The notes under the pieces: model-generated
Told to the model about the DNA's origin: nothing
What the model saw: the letters and a program-made list of their open reading frames with translations, nothing else
Databases searched by the model: none
DNA from: CAZEID01 sp964512075
GTDB taxonomy: Bacteria > Patescibacteriota > WWE3 > 9FT-COMBO-53-11
Direction: 5' to 3'
Assembly: GCA_964512075.1 (NCBI GenBank)
Contig: CAZEID010000001.1
Span: 1 to 19,263, forward strand
Length of the DNA: 19,263 nt
Translations under genes and position numbers: made by a program
Shown: piece by piece, positions 17,773-19,263 of the stretch
Layout of the letters: each line of letters opens with the position of its first letter
Numbering within the stretch: the first letter of the stretch is position 1

Positions 17773-19263
17773 CTAAGAGCTCGTTCCTTTTCCGAGAACT
17801 TTAGCGGAAACGTTCTCGGGAACTCGCTCATAGTGAGACGGTTCAATGTTAAAAGTTCCTCTTCCCGATGTCAAGGAACGAAGGTTAGTAGCGTAGCCGA
17901 AAATTTCCGCCAAAGGCACGGTCGCGCGAATCACCTGAGCGTTTCCGCGCACCAGCGTCCCCTCAATCTGAGCCCGGCGCGAAGAAAGATCCCCCATCAC
18001 CTCACCTAAATACTGTTCAGGAACAGTTACCTCCACCTTCATAATAGGCTCTAGCAGAATCGGCTTCGCCCGGCGGCAACCTTCCCGCGTGGCCTCCGCC
18101 GCCGCAATTTGGAAAGCAATGTCGGAAGAATCCACCTCATGAAAAGAACCGTCGAAAAGCGTGGCCCGGATGTCAATAATCGGATAACCTCCCAAAACCC
18201 CCTTGCTCAATGCTTCCTTAATTCCTTTCTCGGACGGCGGAATAAACTCCGCGGGAATTGCTCCTCCCCTAATTGCGTTCACAAATTCGAACCCCGAGCC
18301 TCGCGGAAGCGGTTCAAACTTAATGAATACGTGCCCATACTGTCCTCGCCCTCCCGATTGGCGAATATACTTCCCCTCTTGCTCCACCGGCACCGTGATT
18401 GTCTCTTTGTAGGCGACTTGGGGGGTGCCAACATTTGCTTCCACCCCGAATTCCCGCTTCATCCGATCTACCAAAATCTCCAGGTGAAACTCTCCCATAC
18501 CAGAGATCAAAGTTTCCCCGGTCTCCGGGTTGGAGGAAACCTTAAAGGTTGGATCTTCTTCCCCCAGTTTCTTCATCGCCTCACCCAGTTTTTCTTGATC
18601 GGCCTTGGTCTTAGGTTCGATCATGACCGAAATTACCGGCTCGGGAAAGGAGATGCTTTCCAAAATGATCGGGTTCCTCTCGTCGCTGAGAGTATCACCG
18701 GTGGTGGTATGGCTCAAACCCACCGCCGCTCCGATTTCACCGGCCCCAATCTCGCTAATTTCCTCCCGAGAATTAGCGTGCATCAAAAGGATTCGACTGA
18801 TGCGCTCTTTAACATTTTTGGTCGCATTCAACACGTAAGATCCCGCGGCAATCTTGCCGGAGTAAACGCGGAAGTAAGTTAGGCGGCCGACGAAAGGATC
18901 AGTCTGGACTTTGAAGGCCAGGGCGGCAAACGGCTCCTTTACATCCGCTTGGTGAACAGTCTTGTTCCCGGCAAAATCCACGCCCTCGACCGGCGGCTTG
19001 TCCAGAGGGGAGGGGAGGTAATCCACCACCGCATCCAGTACTTTCTGAACACCCTTGTTGCGGAGGGACGAACCGCAAAGAACCGGGAAAACCTGACCGG
19101 TCAAAGTTGCTCGCCGAAGAGCCGCCTGCAGCTCCTCTCGCGACAGCTCCTCCCCTCCCAAATACTTATCCAAAAGCTCGGCGTCCTCTTCCGCGATTGC
19201 CTCTACGGTTGCCTCTCGATACCTCCTCAAATCATTTTGCAATCCTGCGGGAACCTCCTCTTC
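17773..19263 (-). CDS. fusA: Elongation factor G, C-terminal 496 residues (5' part outside window)
   Basis: Translocase GTPase. The frame is open to the window edge, and the visible part corresponds to about residue 205 to the end of a roughly 700-residue EF-G; the nucleotide-binding motifs lie outside. Visible are the end of the G domain (VLCGSSLRNKGVQKVLDAVVDYLPSPLDKP), domain II (ALAFKVQTDPFVGRLTYFRVYSG), domain III (GMGEFHLEILVDRMKREFGVEANVG), domain IV (SGGRGQYGHVFIKFEP, DGSFHEVDSSDIAFQIAAAEA) and domain V (GDLSSRRAQIEGTL, FGYATNLRSLTSGRGTF). A TTG at 19242 is internal, not the start. It is followed by tuf as in the str operon. Confidence 0.98.
   Translation of the reverse strand, partial: EEEVPAGLQNDLRRYREATVEAIAEEDAELLDKYLGGEELSREELQAALRRATLTGQVFPVLCGSSLRNKGVQKVLDAVVDYLPSPLDKPPVEGVDFAGNKTVHQADVKEPFAALAFKVQTDPFVGRLTYFRVYSGKIAAGSYVLNATKNVKERISRILLMHANSREEISEIGAGEIGAAVGLSHTTTGDTLSDERNPIILESISFPEPVISVMIEPKTKADQEKLGEAMKKLGEEDPTFKVSSNPETGETLISGMGEFHLEILVDRMKREFGVEANVGTPQVAYKETITVPVEQEGKYIRQSGGRGQYGHVFIKFEPLPRGSGFEFVNAIRGGAIPAEFIPPSEKGIKEALSKGVLGGYPIIDIRATLFDGSFHEVDSSDIAFQIAAAEATREGCRRAKPILLEPIMKVEVTVPEQYLGEVMGDLSSRRAQIEGTLVRGNAQVIRATVPLAEIFGYATNLRSLTSGRGTFNIEPSHYERVPENVSAKVLGKGTSS

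Noticed and set aside
1..19263. CRISPR arrays, tRNA or rRNA genes, complete insertion sequences.
   Set aside because: Spacers are too short and show no regularly spaced long repeats, no cloverleaf or rRNA sequence, and no transposase or integrase coding region.

Overview
The window is one long, tightly packed block of bacterial translation genes on the minus strand, flanked at the low-coordinate end by two unrelated genes. Read in the direction of transcription (high to low coordinates) it runs: fusA (5' part missing) - tuf - rpsJ - rplC - rplD - rplW - rplB - rpsS - rplV - rpsC - rplP - rpmC - rpsQ - rplN - rplX - rplE - rpsN - rpsH - rplF - rplR - rpsE - rplO - secY - ybaB-like - map - infA - rpmJ - rpsM - rpsK - rpsD - rpoA - rplQ - rplM - rpsI. 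This is the str / S10 / spc / alpha superoperon with the L13-S9 pair joined to its end. After it come thpR (RNA 2',3'-cyclic phosphodiesterase, plus strand) and the 5' part of a superoxide dismutase gene (minus strand, cut by the window edge).

Likely organism: a member of the Candidate Phyla Radiation (Patescibacteria). There is no rpmD (L30) between rpsE and rplO, as in CPR bacteria generally. Several core proteins are pared down: L3 lacks about 65 internal residues, L15 is only its N-terminal half, L2 and L17 lack their N-terminal extensions, and RpoA lacks its C-terminal domain. adk is absent from between secY and map, and a YbaB/EbfC-like gene sits there instead. This assignment is inference; no 16S rRNA gene is present.

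Expression: most genes overlap by 1-20 bases or lie within 30 bases, many through ATGA or TAATG junctions, and many have a GGAGG-type ribosome binding site. Two good sigma70-type promoters are visible, one before tuf and one before rplC. The rplC promoter is followed by a possible leaderless 15-codon leader ORF and then by an intrinsic terminator that ends five bases before the rplC start, which looks like an attenuator. sodA and thpR diverge from extended -10 promoters that would give nearly leaderless mRNAs.

Most unusual: the few real spacers of the superoperon contain extra copies of the 3' end of the gene just upstream. Two diverged copies of the S9 C-terminus follow rpsI, one of the S11 C-terminus follows rpsK, an exact 18-bp repeat of the rpsD terminus follows rpsD, and a probable EF-G tail follows fusA. 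For rpsI and rpsK the copies differ from the real gene mainly at synonymous positions, so they look like tails of foreign homologues rather than recent local duplications. Three of them (rpsI, rpsK, rpsD) sit right next to a short hairpin element of the form GGACG - hairpin - CTAG (plus-strand sense). Together they suggest an undescribed mobile or recombination element that targets 3' ends of ribosomal protein genes. Two spacers also carry degenerate 9-bp tandem arrays, and several gene ends carry stop codons in all three frames within 11 bp.
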